A DNA stretch of 64,000 nt from Bog-159 sp035499555 (GCA_035499555.1 DATJYO010000055.1:186001-250000); one strand, 5' to 3'; shown: positions 15,438-24,805, counted from the stretch's first letter. Numbers and translations: made by a program. Notes: generated from the sequence alone by a model not told the origin.

Positions 15438-17570
15438 ATGCGCCGCGCCCTGCCGGTCCTCATCGCTTGCGTGCTGGCGATCGCGCAGCAGCCTCCCGCT
15501 CCGCCTCCTCCGGATGTGGTCTTCCGCGTCACTACCTCACTGGTGCAAGTCGACGCCGTAGTTACGGATTCCAAAGGCCATTACATCACCAATCTTACGG
15601 CGGACGACTTCATCGTCGAGGAAGACGGCAAGCCGCAGAAGATCACCAGTTTCAGCTACGTCCCGACCGGCTCGAAGCCCGAGCCGCGTCCACCGGCCGC
15701 TCGGCCGCAGCCTAAATCGAATCTTCCGCCGCCGCCTTCCGCGCCCTTGCGTCCGCAGGACGTCCACCGCACCATCGTGCTGATGGTCGACAATCTCGGC
15801 CTGTCGTTCGAATCGATGGACTCCGTGCGCCACGCGCTGCGGAAGTTCGTCGAGACGCAGATGCAGCCGGGCGACCTGGTGGCCATCTGCCGGACAGCCT
15901 CGGCAGCCGGAATGTTGCAGCAGTTCACCGGCGATAAACGCCTTCTCCTGGCTGCCGTCAACGCTCTGCGATGGGATCCCCGCCTCAATTTACGCGTTGG
16001 ATACTTCGAGCCCTACGGCAAGTACTCGGAAGCCGCCCAAGCCGCCGCCGGCAACGGCAGCGGCGCCACCGCGGAAGCCGTACTAAAACATGTCACATCG
16101 CTCGATCCCGCCTATGATGCCGAGTTGAAGACCGACATGACCCTGGGCGCCCTGGGCGCGCTCAACCATATTGTGGGCGCGTTGCGTGAATTGCCCGGCC
16201 GCAAATCCGTGGTCCTCTTTTCCGATGGCCTGAACCTGGGCTACAGCGAGCAATTGAAGGAGGCTTTCCACCAACTCGTGGACCGGGCCAACCGCGCGGG
16301 CACGGTGATCTACACCATGCTGACCAGTGGGGTGCAGCCCCTGCAACTCACCGCCCAGGACCGGTTCAGCGGCGAACTCAGCGGGGGCCCTTCCGGACAA
16401 TCCGCCCAGATGCAAACGCCCCTGAGCCTTGCCACGCAGGTTGGCAGCGGTAGAGATGCCCAGTACAACATTCTGCGGCAGGGGCTGGCGCAGATCGCCA
16501 ACTCAACCGGTGGCATCGCCTTCGAGCCGGGCAACAGTTTGAACTGGGGCCTGGACCGCGTGATGGAAGATCAGCGGGGCTATTATCTGATCGGCTACAA
16601 ACCCGATAAGAGCACTTTCGAGGACCAGAACGGATCGCGCGGCTATCATCACATCCAGGTAAAGGTCACGCGTCCGGGCCTGCGCGTGCGCTCGCGCAGC
16701 GGCTTCTTTGGCGCCACCGACGAAGAGACCCGGACCAAGTACGCGACGCCTCTGGCCCAACTGCGGGCAGCCATGCTGTCTCCGTTCAAGTCCTCCGGCG
16801 TGGGGCTGCGCCTGACGGCCCTATATGCGGAGGTGCCCAAACAAGGACCGGTGGTGCGTAATATCCTGCACATCGATGCGCGGGATCTGACGTTCCGGCA
16901 GGAACTGGATGCCTCCCGGCCCAACGAGGTCCAGCAAGTAGCGCGTATGCAGATTCTGGCCGTGGCGACGGGGGCGGACGATCAACCTGTGGCGGTCCGG
17001 GAAAGTGAGTACGAGCTGCGCGCCACCGGCGATAGCCTGCAAAAGGGCCTTAGTGAAGGGGCCTTTTACACCCTGGACATCCCCATGAAAACGCGCGGCG
17101 CATACCAGATTCACGTGGCGGTTCGGGACGCTGAGACGGGCAAAGTCGGCTCCGCCAGCCAGTTCCTGGTGATTCCAAATCTGAAGAAGGACCGGGTGGC
17201 GTTGACCAGCGTCGTGCTGCAGCAGGGGGACCGTCCGCCCGGTATACCCGCGGACTCCGGCACCACACCGGCCCTCCGCCAGTTTCACCCCGGCAGTCAA
17301 TTAGAGTACTTCTGCATGGTGGAGAAGGGCGGCGGTAAGTCGGCGGACAAGCTGGGCGCCCAAATACAGATCATGCGCGACGGGCGGAGCATTTACTCAG
17401 GTCCGGCCAAGGTGATGCCCCTGGACGGCGGCCGCCTGGCCATTCTGGGCGATCTGAAACTGGGCGCACGAATGTCCCCCGGGGACTACTACCTGGGAGT
17501 GATCGCCAGCGACCCGGCGAAAAAGAACGCCGCGGCCGCCCAGTGGACCGATTTCGAGATTCTGCCCTGA
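15438..17570 (+). CDS. VWFA-related acidobacterial domain protein, exported
   Basis: A 710-residue protein with a signal peptide and Pro-rich linker (about 1-28), then the characteristic opening of the VWFA-related acidobacterial family (VVTDSKGHYITNLTADDF, residues about 42-59). A von Willebrand A-like domain follows (about 105-400; strand RTIVLMVDNL and later KSVVLFSDG). The MIDAS site is atypical: the DxSxS motif reads DNLGLS. The C-terminal 300 residues are beta-rich (RGYHHIQVKVTRPGLRVRSR and onward) without a recognised catalytic site. Likely a periplasmic or surface adhesion/scaffold protein. It is on the same strand as, and 31 bases after, the small membrane protein gene. Confidence 0.85.
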   Translation: MRRALPVLIACVLAIAQQPPAPPPPDVVFRVTTSLVQVDAVVTDSKGHYITNLTADDFIVEEDGKPQKITSFSYVPTGSKPEPRPPAARPQPKSNLPPPPSAPLRPQDVHRTIVLMVDNLGLSFESMDSVRHALRKFVETQMQPGDLVAICRTASAAGMLQQFTGDKRLLLAAVNALRWDPRLNLRVGYFEPYGKYSEAAQAAAGNGSGATAEAVLKHVTSLDPAYDAELKTDMTLGALGALNHIVGALRELPGRKSVVLFSDGLNLGYSEQLKEAFHQLVDRANRAGTVIYTMLTSGVQPLQLTAQDRFSGELSGGPSGQSAQMQTPLSLATQVGSGRDAQYNILRQGLAQIANSTGGIAFEPGNSLNWGLDRVMEDQRGYYLIGYKPDKSTFEDQNGSRGYHHIQVKVTRPGLRVRSRSGFFGATDEETRTKYATPLAQLRAAMLSPFKSSGVGLRLTALYAEVPKQGPVVRNILHIDARDLTFRQELDASRPNEVQQVARMQILAVATGADDQPVAVRESEYELRATGDSLQKGLSEGAFYTLDIPMKTRGAYQIHVAVRDAETGKVGSASQFLVIPNLKKDRVALTSVVLQQGDRPPGIPADSGTTPALRQFHPGSQLEYFCMVEKGGGKSADKLGAQIQIMRDGRSIYSGPAKVMPLDGGRLAILGDLKLGARMSPGDYYLGVIASDPAKKNAAAAQWTDFEILP

Positions 17571-17585
17571 ACAGCCGGTACGGCG

Positions 17586-18032
17586 TTAGGGCATCTTGGC
17601 GGTGTCGTCGAATGGAAGCTCGACTTCCGCCGTCTTGCCTTCGTCGATGGTAATCGGACCCGGCTGGGGCGGTTCCTTGGTGTACATGCCGAGCGAGGAG
17701 CCTGAAGGCGGCGGTCCGGACTGGCCGTCATAGCCTCCGGTCGGGTCGTAGACGGCGGCCACGTACACCGGCGACTTGTCGATACCCGAAAACGTCACGG
17801 TCTCGTCCTTGCCCGAAGCGCTCTGCATGCCGATGGGCATCGCATTACCCTGCGTAAAATCGGGCGAATCGAACAGAAACACGTGGATCTGGTGCTTGTC
17901 GTCAACCGTTCCGGAACCGGTGTAGTGCAGTTTCACTTTCAGTGTGCGGGCTTTGTCCTGGGCCCGTAAAGGTTGGAATCCGCTCGCCAGAATCAAAGCG
18001 GCGCCGGCCATGAGCAAAAAAGACTTCTTCAT
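17586..18032 (-). CDS. Hypothetical small secreted protein
   Basis: A 148-residue protein with a typical signal peptide (MKKSFLLMAGAALILASG) followed by a beta-rich domain (TLKVKLHYTGSGTVDDKHQI) and a Gly/Pro-rich turn (about 105-125). I do not recognise its family; the pattern suggests a small carboxypeptidase-regulatory or transthyretin-like sandwich. ATG 18032 is preferred, with GGAG ten bases upstream; GTG 18038 in frame is only four bases from it. Its 3' end faces the VWFA gene with a 15-base gap. Confidence 0.7.
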   Translation of the reverse strand: MKKSFLLMAGAALILASGFQPLRAQDKARTLKVKLHYTGSGTVDDKHQIHVFLFDSPDFTQGNAMPIGMQSASGKDETVTFSGIDKSPVYVAAVYDPTGGYDGQSGPPPSGSSLGMYTKEPPQPGPITIDEGKTAEVELPFDDTAKMP

Positions 18033-18120
18033 CAGCACTGGTCTCCTTTAGGATCGAGCGCAAAGCGGGGCGGCCCGCGCCGTTCGATATCGCGGGTTCC
18101 TGTCCTTTATAGCGGCTCGG

Positions 18121-18170
18121 GCAAACGCGCCCATTTGCGCTTCTAAGGTCGAAACGTATGCGGCTTCGAC
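18121..18170 (-). terminator. Possible hairpins downstream of the sigma factor gene
   Basis: Two short inverted repeats sit 50-100 bases after the sigma factor stop: GTCGAA/TTCGAC (18148-18170, 11-base loop) and GCAAA/TTTGC (18121-18138, eight-base loop). Neither has a U tract. They may mark the 3' end of the sigma transcript or be part of the promoter region of the small secreted protein. Confidence 0.25.
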
Positions 18171-18220
18171 TTTGTTCCAGGATCTCACAACCGGACTGGA
18201 AAGGAGCGCAAGAACGAATA

Positions 18221-19735
18221 TTAGGTCAGCAAGTCCCGCAGGCGGCGGGCACTCTCGGGACGGCGCAGTTTGCGCAGCGCCCGCAATTCAATCTGGCGGA
18301 CGCGCTCGCGCGTGACATCCAGATCCCGTCCGATCTCCTCCAGCGTGTACTCGCGGTTGCATCCCAGGCCGAAGCGCAGGCGGAGCACCTGTTCTTCGCG
18401 CGGGATGAGGGTGCGCAAGAAGGCCGACGTTTCGTCGTGAACCTCTTCCGCCAACAGGGAATCGGCGGGAGAGATGCTTTGGCGGTCGGCGATCAGTTCA
18501 CCCAGCGTGGAGACCTCGTCCGTCCCCACCGGGGTATCCAGGGAGATCGGCTCACGCGATATCGTTCGCAGTTTGCTGACTTTATCGGGAGAGGTCTTCA
18601 ATTGCGTGGCCAGTTCTTCATCCACCGGAAGGCGCCCCAACTGGCGCTCCAACTGGCGCGACGCGCGGAAGAACTTGTTGAGCTGATCGTTCATGTGAAT
18701 CGGGATGCGGATGGTGCGGGCCTGCTCGCCGAGCGAGCGGGACACGGCTTGCATCACCCACCAGGTGGCATAGGTGGAAAACTTAAACCCGCGGCGGTAG
18801 TCGAACTTCTCCGCCGCGCGCATCAGCCCCAGGCTGCCCTCCTGCACCAGGTCGAGCAGGTGCAATCCCTTATTCATGTATCGCTTGGCCACTGAGACTA
18901 CCAGCCGCAGATTGGCCTTGACCAGGTCTGATTTGGCCTGCTCGGCTTCCGCCTTTCCCTGCCGGATGCGCTGGAGCGTGGCTTCGAGAGCGGCCAACGG
19001 CGCGGCGGCGGTTTCGCAGTTTCGCAGTTCGGCGCGCAGTGCCTTGGCTGTGGAGAGGCTATCGCGCCCCGGTGCATTCTCCGCTCTCCTGAGTTCGCGC
19101 GTCAGCCGTTCCATTTCGGCGGCGCGGCGTTCCAGTTCGCGCGTGAATTCGTTCCATTGCTCGGCCCGGAAAGGAATCTGGCGGATTGACCGTGCCACCA
19201 CGATGCGGGCGCGCACCAAGCGGCCGGACAACCGCCGCCGCTCCAGCCGGTCGCCGGCAGTTGTGGCGGCCAGGGCCTGTTCGATCTGCCGCAGCCTGGC
19301 GAATTCGCGCTTCAGACGGGAAAAGTGGGCCGTCAACTGAGTACGGCGGGCGCGGTCGGCGGCGGAGCCCTCTTCGACATCGCCCCGTTCGACCAGTTCG
19401 TCCCATTCGAGGCTACCGGCGCCAATTCGCCCCAGTTGATCCAACACCAGCCGTTGTACCATCGCGGAGCGGCTCAGGGCCTTTTCGCGGCGCGTGTTGC
19501 CGCGCTCCATACGGCGCGCCAATTCGACTTCCTGGGCGCGCGTAAGAAGAGGTACCGATCCGATTTCCCGCAAATACCGCCGGACCGAATCGTCCGGTTC
19601 CGGAGCATGCCGAGGTTGTTCCTCCTCCTCTGGCATAACCCCCACCATGGCGCTGCCATCCGGTTCGATTGCGTGGAATGCTGGGTCAAACTGGGTGCTC
19701 TCACCCATCCCTGTCTGATAATTCGATATCATCAT
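18221..19735 (-). CDS. RNA polymerase sigma-70 family factor (primary-like, group 1 or 2)
   Basis: About 504 residues. Region 1.2 (DDSVRRYLREIGSVPLLT) is followed by a long Arg/Glu-rich non-conserved region, then region 2 (NLRLVVSVAKRYMNKGLHLLDLVQEG; FKFSTYATWW), region 3 and region 4.2 (YTLEEIGRDLDVTRERVRQIE). A region 1.1 is not apparent. In region 2.4 the usual RQAITRS reads MQAVSRS, so the Gln that contacts the -10 base is kept but Arg becomes Met and Thr becomes Ser; in region 2.3 GYKF reads GFKF. This suggests a housekeeping-like or group 2 factor. Start is one of two adjacent ATGs (19735 or 19732) after GAGGGG. The leader carries several inverted repeats. Confidence 0.92.
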   Translation of the reverse strand: MMISNYQTGMGESTQFDPAFHAIEPDGSAMVGVMPEEEEQPRHAPEPDDSVRRYLREIGSVPLLTRAQEVELARRMERGNTRREKALSRSAMVQRLVLDQLGRIGAGSLEWDELVERGDVEEGSAADRARRTQLTAHFSRLKREFARLRQIEQALAATTAGDRLERRRLSGRLVRARIVVARSIRQIPFRAEQWNEFTRELERRAAEMERLTRELRRAENAPGRDSLSTAKALRAELRNCETAAAPLAALEATLQRIRQGKAEAEQAKSDLVKANLRLVVSVAKRYMNKGLHLLDLVQEGSLGLMRAAEKFDYRRGFKFSTYATWWVMQAVSRSLGEQARTIRIPIHMNDQLNKFFRASRQLERQLGRLPVDEELATQLKTSPDKVSKLRTISREPISLDTPVGTDEVSTLGELIADRQSISPADSLLAEEVHDETSAFLRTLIPREEQVLRLRFGLGCNREYTLEEIGRDLDVTRERVRQIELRALRKLRRPESARRLRDLLT

Positions 19736-19756
19736 ACCCCTCAATTCCCCTCTTCT

Positions 19757-19808
19757 CCGCGGCGACCGCGGCTGAAATTGCAATTCCTCAGTATTTTCTA
19801 ACAGTTAG
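19757..19808 (-). promoter_or_regulatory. Inverted repeats in the sigma factor leader
   Basis: Three palindromic elements lie within 75 bases upstream of the sigma start: CCGCGG-CGA-CCGCGG (19757-19771), AATTGCAATT (19776-19785) and CTAAC-A-GTTAG (19798-19808). The first could form a GC-rich hairpin in the mRNA; the others look like protein-binding sites. Autoregulation is possible but unproven. Confidence 0.4.
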
Positions 19809-19922
19809 CAAAGCACACCTCCGGCTGACATACCTTAACCGGGGTCGGTCCGGAATTACTAATTGCCGGAATCGCTGGCACACGAGTGCAGTTTGGGGGC
19901 CAATACGGAGAGGGGAGTGTGG

Positions 19923-20408
19923 TTATTTGCTGCGGCCGGCGGTCTCGGCCTTACGCACGGCCTTTTCGCGGAGGTTATAGGCGTCGATGGCCACCTGCGA
20001 AGCTTCGCGCGCCATGCTGGTACTCAGACGCTTCTCAGCCTCGTCGAACATGCGTTCGGCTTCCATACGGACATCATAGGCCTCGTCGTCGGCCTCTTTC
20101 AGCTTCCGTGCCACGGCCTTGATTTTCTCATCGACGTTGGCAGCGTCCTTCTTGGCCTTCTCGTACTTGCGCTTGGCAGGCGCTCCACCTTCGGCCGTGG
20201 CCGCTTCGGCCACCAACTCGGCGTAGGCGTTTTGAAGGTCGGTGCTCCAGCCGCTCTTGACCTCCTGTTCCAGTTGGTCAAAAGCCTCCCAGGCAATGTC
20301 AGCCGTCTGCCGGACTCTTTTCTTTTCCGTGAGCCATTTCCAGACGCCCCAGTCCTTGGCTACTTCCAGAAGCGACTTGGCGTCTTCCACTTGAACCAGT
20401 TTTCGCAT
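19923..20408 (-). CDS. Hypothetical helical, coiled-coil-like cytoplasmic protein
   Basis: A 161-residue protein rich in Ala, Lys and Glu with no signal peptide or membrane segment. Most of it is predicted helical with heptad-like spacing, especially residues 80-150 (KRKYEKAKKDAANVDEKIKA). No family recognised. It is upstream of the sigma factor on the same strand with a 187-base gap and divergent from the ADOP permease. No clear Shine-Dalgarno. Its charged, alanine-rich composition is also seen in stress-related or nucleoid-associated helical proteins, but nothing specific supports that. Confidence 0.7.
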   Translation of the reverse strand: MRKLVQVEDAKSLLEVAKDWGVWKWLTEKKRVRQTADIAWEAFDQLEQEVKSGWSTDLQNAYAELVAEAATAEGGAPAKRKYEKAKKDAANVDEKIKAVARKLKEADDEAYDVRMEAERMFDEAEKRLSTSMAREASQVAIDAYNLREKAVRKAETAGRSK

Positions 20409-20525
20409 GGCAATGTTCTGTGAACAGTATCTTTGGCAGCACGCGCGATGTCAACCGCGGACACCGGGACGCGCCTCGAGAAGGCCTTTTCGGAACTGGA
20501 GTTCTTTTCGTGCGTATTAGCTTTT

Positions 20526-22973
20526 ATGAAACCCGCCCTGCGCAGACTCTTCCGCTCGCCGATGTTCACCGGCATCACGCTGCTGACCCTGACTATTGGC
20601 ATCGGCGCCAATACCGCCATCTTCAGCGTGCTGAACGGCGTGCTCCTGAAGCCCCTGCCCTATCCGGACTCCAATCGCCTGGTGGGCGTATGGGAGACGG
20701 CGCACCTGCAGGGCCTCCAGGAGGTCAACGCGTCTCCGGCTACGTACCTCACGTTCCGCGAGGAAAATCACACCATGCAGGGAATCGGGCTATGGCGGCA
20801 CGGCTCAGCCAACATCACCGGAAGCGGCGAGCCGGAACAGGTGGATACCCTGGATGTCAGCGAGGATCTGCTGCCGGTCTTGGGTGTGCCGCCGTTCCGC
20901 GGCCGTTGGTTCACGCCCAAAGATGACCAACACGGCAGCCCCAAGACGGCTATCCTTTCTTACGCCTACTGGCAACGCAAATTCGGCGGCGACGAATCCG
21001 CAATCGGACGGCGCCTGATCGTGGATGGCGAGTCGAGCGAGATCATCGGCATCATGCCGCCGGATTTCAATTTCATGAGCCGTAACCTGGCGCTCATCAC
21101 GCCGCTGCAACTCGACCGGAGCAAGGTTTTTATCGGCAATTTCAGCTATCAGACAGTGGCGCGCCTGAAGCCCGGCGTCACGCTGGCGCAGGTGAATGCG
21201 GATGTGGGCCGGATGCTGCCCATGATGCTGGATAAGTTCGCGCCCGCGCCCGGCATCAGCATACAGATGTTCAAAGACGCGGCTTTCGGCCCGAGTGTGC
21301 GCCTGCTGAAAAAAGACGTGGTGGGCGATGTCGGCACCGTGTTGTGGGTTTTGATGGGAACCATCGGTGTAGTGCTGTTCATTGCGTGCGCCAATGTCGC
21401 CAATCTCATGCTGGTGCGGGCGGAGGGCAGGCAGCAGGAACTCGCCATCCGGGCGGCGCTGGGCGCCGGCTGGCCGCGGATCGCACGGGAACTGCTGGCG
21501 GAGAGTGTCTCGCTGGGCCTGACCGGCGGTGTTCTGGGGGTGCTGCTGGCGAAAGCCGCGATCAGACTATTGGTCTACCTGCATCCGGCTAATTTGCCCC
21601 GCCTGACGGAGGTCGCCATCGATCCGCGAGTCCTGCTCTTTGCACTGGCGATATCGCTGGGCGCCGGTGTCCTGTTCGGACTCATTCCCGTGTTCAAATA
21701 TGCCGGGCCGCACCTGGCGGGCGCCCTGCGGCAAGGCGGCCGCGGCGCCAGCGAAGGCCGCGAACGCCATCGCGCGCGCAACGTGCTGGTGGTGGTGCAG
21801 GTGGCCCTGGCCCTGGTGCTGCTGATCGGGTCGGGATTGATGATCCGCACCGTGCGCGCGCTGAAGCAGGTGCAGCCGGGATTCACGCATCCGGAGCAGA
21901 TCCTGACGATGACCATCGCCATCCCGGACGCGCTGGTGCCCAAGCCGGAGCAGGTAGCCCGGACTTATGACAACATCCTGCAAAAAGTTGCGGCGATCCC
22001 GGGGGTAACTGCGGTCGGGCTGACCAACTCCGTCACCATGGATGGTTACTCCGACAACGATCCGATCTTCGCCGCGGATCACCAGTACGCCGCCGGACGG
22101 ATCCCGCCGCTGCGCCGCTACAAGTTCATCTCGCCCGGATACTTCAAGGCGATGGGGAATCATATCCTGGCGGGCCGCGATCTGACATGGACCGACATTT
22201 ACGAAGGCCGTTCGGTGGTGCTGGTTTCCGAAGCCCTGGCCCGCGAACTGTGGCACGATCCGGCCGCGGCACTGGGTAAGCAGGTTCGCGAAACGCCCTC
22301 CACGCCCTGGCGCGAGGTGATCGGGGTAGCGGGCGACGAGCGTGACGACGGCGCCAATCACAAGGCCAGCACGATGGTGTACTGGCCGCTGTTGATCAAG
22401 AAATTCTGGGGACAGCCGGAGATCGCCCTGCGCGGCGAGATCTTCGCCATACGCAGCACCCGCACTGGATCGGCGAGCCTGTTGAACGAGGTGCGGCGGG
22501 CGGTCTGGTCGGTGAACTCCGACCTGCCCATCGCCAACGTGCGCACGGTGGAAGAGGTTTACCAGCGGTCGATGGCGCGCACGTCGTTCACCCTGGTGAT
22601 GCTGTCGATCGCAGCGAGCATGGCGCTGTTGCTGGGGATCGTGGGGATCTACGGTGTAATCTCTTACGCGGTTTCCCAGCGCACGCGGGAGATCGGCATT
22701 CGCATCGCGCTGGGCGCGCCCAGACAATCCGTGCTGCAGATGTTCGTGCGGCAGGGGCTGGCGTTGACGGCGATCGGGGTAGCCTGCGGCATGGCCGCCG
22801 CCGCGCTGCTCACCCGCCTCATGAGTACCCTGCTGTTCGGCGTCAGCGCGCTCGATCCGGTCACATACGCCGCCGTGTCTCTGGGGCTGGCGCTGGCCGC
22901 AGTACTGGCCAGTTACATTCCGGCGCGGCGGGCGACCTCCATCCAGCCGGTGGAAGCGTTACGGGTGGAATAG
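20526..22973 (+). CDS. ADOP-type ABC transporter permease (MacB_PCD-FtsX duplicated)
   Basis: About 815 residues: transmembrane helix 1 with the hallmark LTLTIGIGANTAIFSVLNGV, a MacB-type periplasmic core, a first FtsX triplet of helices (about 270-420), a second core domain, and a second FtsX unit with the RTREIGIRIALGAPRQSV signature and an IPARRATSIQPVEALRVE tail. No ATPase gene is adjacent, as usual in this acidobacterial family. ATG 20526 places the N terminus directly before the first helix; the frame is open upstream to 20433 and a longer start (20448) is possible. TATTAG lies five bases before ATG 20526 and no Shine-Dalgarno is present. Confidence 0.92.
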   Translation: MKPALRRLFRSPMFTGITLLTLTIGIGANTAIFSVLNGVLLKPLPYPDSNRLVGVWETAHLQGLQEVNASPATYLTFREENHTMQGIGLWRHGSANITGSGEPEQVDTLDVSEDLLPVLGVPPFRGRWFTPKDDQHGSPKTAILSYAYWQRKFGGDESAIGRRLIVDGESSEIIGIMPPDFNFMSRNLALITPLQLDRSKVFIGNFSYQTVARLKPGVTLAQVNADVGRMLPMMLDKFAPAPGISIQMFKDAAFGPSVRLLKKDVVGDVGTVLWVLMGTIGVVLFIACANVANLMLVRAEGRQQELAIRAALGAGWPRIARELLAESVSLGLTGGVLGVLLAKAAIRLLVYLHPANLPRLTEVAIDPRVLLFALAISLGAGVLFGLIPVFKYAGPHLAGALRQGGRGASEGRERHRARNVLVVVQVALALVLLIGSGLMIRTVRALKQVQPGFTHPEQILTMTIAIPDALVPKPEQVARTYDNILQKVAAIPGVTAVGLTNSVTMDGYSDNDPIFAADHQYAAGRIPPLRRYKFISPGYFKAMGNHILAGRDLTWTDIYEGRSVVLVSEALARELWHDPAAALGKQVRETPSTPWREVIGVAGDERDDGANHKASTMVYWPLLIKKFWGQPEIALRGEIFAIRSTRTGSASLLNEVRRAVWSVNSDLPIANVRTVEEVYQRSMARTSFTLVMLSIAASMALLLGIVGIYGVISYAVSQRTREIGIRIALGAPRQSVLQMFVRQGLALTAIGVACGMAAAALLTRLMSTLLFGVSALDPVTYAAVSLGLALAAVLASYIPARRATSIQPVEALRVE

Positions 22974-22992
22974 AACGGCCCGCCGCACGCGC

Positions 22993-22998
22993 TATAAT
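22993..22998 (+). promoter_or_regulatory. Perfect -10 hexamer TATAAT
   Basis: A consensus TATAAT 20 bases before the ATG of the gene at 23019. No good -35 is seen 16-18 bases upstream. A start of transcription near 23005 would leave a leader of about 14 bases that begins close to the GGAGG Shine-Dalgarno. Confidence 0.5.
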
Positions 22999-23018
22999 GC
23001 GGGCGGAGGCTGTTGGTC

Positions 23019-23693
23019 ATGCGTGTCAGGATCCTTGGACTCGCCATGGCGTTCACATGCGTCCTGGCGGCCCACAAGAACGACAATGGCAAGCCGGCCG
23101 GGACGCGCGGCGAAAACGAGTCGGTAGTGATCACCGCGACCGTGTATGCCAGGCCGGAAGCCGTCAAAGAGGTCCTCGGATCGGACCTGGACGGCCACTT
23201 CATTGTGGTAGCCGTGGAAGTGACGCCCCGCTTCGGCAAGCAGGTAGCGGTCAGTCCGGATGATTTCGTATTGAAGACCGACAAGGACGGCGAGAGGAGT
23301 ACGCCGTTCGCGCCGAGCCAGATCGCCGGGCGCGGCGCCATGGTTATCCGCCAGACAGGCGGAGACGGCGCCAGCCCGATGGCCGACAACACCGGACCCA
23401 TCTGGGGCGGCTACCCTGGCAGCGTCGGCCCACCCCGCCGCCTGGGGGGTGACGGCGTGGGCAATGCGGGGAGTCCGGACAGCGCCGACGCCAAGGTTCG
23501 CACCGGCTCGCATCAGAAAGAAAATCCGCTGATGGGTGTCCTCCGCGCCAAGGAACTGCCCCAGGTCAAGACCGACAAGCCGGTAGCCGGCCTGCTGTAC
23601 TTTCCCATGGAGAAGCAAAAGGTAAAAGACCTGGAGCTGCGCTACAACATGACCGGCGATAAGATCGTGATGCGGTTCAAGCCAGAGCACTGA
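23019..23693 (+). CDS. Hypothetical exported protein with Gly/Pro-rich linker
   Basis: A 224-residue protein with an N-terminal signal peptide (MRVRILGLAMAFTCVLAAH). A beta-rich domain (about 30-100; VVITATVYARPEAV, FIVVAVEVTPR) is followed by a low-complexity Gly/Pro/Asn-rich stretch (about 115-155) and a short C-terminal domain (KPVAGLLYFPME...). No family recognised. ATG 23019 is chosen over TTG 23013 because GGAGG (23005-23009) is nine bases upstream. Its TGA overlaps the ATG of the next gene (TGATG), so the two are translationally coupled. Confidence 0.72.
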   Translation: MRVRILGLAMAFTCVLAAHKNDNGKPAGTRGENESVVITATVYARPEAVKEVLGSDLDGHFIVVAVEVTPRFGKQVAVSPDDFVLKTDKDGERSTPFAPSQIAGRGAMVIRQTGGDGASPMADNTGPIWGGYPGSVGPPRRLGGDGVGNAGSPDSADAKVRTGSHQKENPLMGVLRAKELPQVKTDKPVAGLLYFPMEKQKVKDLELRYNMTGDKIVMRFKPEH

Positions 23694-24787
23694 TGCGATT
23701 AGCGGAAATCGACACGCCCGCCCTGGTGGTGGATCTGGACACCATGGAATCCAACCTCCGGCGCGTGGCGGATTACACGCGGGCGCACGGTATACGGCTT
23801 CGGCCGCATACCAAGACCCACAAATCGCCGCGCATCGGCCGGCGGCAGCTTGATTTGGGAGCGGCCGGGCTGACTGTGGCCAAGGTCGGCGAGGCCGAAG
23901 TGATGCTGGACGCCTCCCCACCGGATATGCTGGTGGCCTACCCGGTGATCGGCCGGGCGAAACTCGACCGGCTCGTGGCGGTGGCGGGACGCACGCGCGT
24001 GACCGTGGCGCTCGACAGTCTGTATGCCGCGCGCCAACTTTCCGAGGTCGCCGCATCGGCGGGCGTAAAGGTCGGCGTATTGGCGGAAACGGATGTGGGA
24101 CTGGGGCGTGTCGGCGTTACGCCGGGCGCGGAGTTGCTCGACCTGGCGCGCGGCATCGCGTGTCTGCCCGGTTTGAGGCTCGAAGGGATCGCATTCTATC
24201 CGGGACATATCAAGGACGACCGCGAGTCTGGCCGGCAGGCTCTGGCCGCGTTAGCCGGGCTGATTCAATCGATTCTGGACGACTTCCGGCGCGCCGGCCT
24301 GGAGGCGCGCATCGTCAGCGGCGGATCCACGCCGTCGCTCTACCACTCCCATGAGCTGCCCGGCCTCAACGAGATCCGCCCCGGCACTTACGTATTCAAT
24401 GACTGGAATACGGTGATGAGCGGGGCGGCGACCGAGGAACAATGCGCCGCGACCCTATTGGTAACGGTTGTCTCCACCGCGCGCCCGGGTCAGATCATCG
24501 TGGACGGCGGCTCGAAAACCTTCTCATCGGACCGGCTGGCCGGATCCACCGAGGTCACCTTCGGACATGTCCTCGAGGCCCCGCGTGCCGTGTTCCACAA
24601 GATGAACGAAGAGCACGGCTACGTGGATGTGCGCGAATGCCGGCGGAAGTTCGAAATTGGAGAACGGCTGCGGATCATCCCCAATCACATTTGCGTGGCC
24701 GTCAACCTGCACGAACGGGTATACGGGATCCGCGGGGAGGAAGTCGAAGAAGTCTGGGAAGTGGCCGGGAGAGGCAAGCTGCAATAG
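23693..24787 (+). CDS. D-threonine aldolase / D-serine dehydratase-like PLP enzyme
   Basis: A 364-residue cytoplasmic enzyme of the alanine racemase-fold group that needs PLP and a divalent metal. The PLP lysine lies in RPHTKTHKSP (Lys41), SGGSTPS binds the phosphate, and the C-terminal D-serine dehydratase-like domain has His332 and Cys334 in PNHICVAVN, the usual metal pair. Members cleave D-threonine to glycine and acetaldehyde or deaminate D-serine; the exact substrate is not decidable here. Start overlaps the stop of the preceding gene by one base. Terminates 18 bases before the convergent small secreted protein gene. Confidence 0.88.
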   Translation: MRLAEIDTPALVVDLDTMESNLRRVADYTRAHGIRLRPHTKTHKSPRIGRRQLDLGAAGLTVAKVGEAEVMLDASPPDMLVAYPVIGRAKLDRLVAVAGRTRVTVALDSLYAARQLSEVAASAGVKVGVLAETDVGLGRVGVTPGAELLDLARGIACLPGLRLEGIAFYPGHIKDDRESGRQALAALAGLIQSILDDFRRAGLEARIVSGGSTPSLYHSHELPGLNEIRPGTYVFNDWNTVMSGAATEEQCAATLLVTVVSTARPGQIIVDGGSKTFSSDRLAGSTEVTFGHVLEAPRAVFHKMNEEHGYVDVRECRRKFEIGERLRIIPNHICVAVNLHERVYGIRGEEVEEVWEVAGRGKLQ

Positions 24788-24805
24788 CCGCCCCTCCCCG
24801 GGGAC

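Noticed and set aside
20433..20525. N-terminal extension of the second ADOP permease
   Set aside because: No Shine-Dalgarno and no membrane or conserved segment; the hallmark first helix begins right after ATG 20526.
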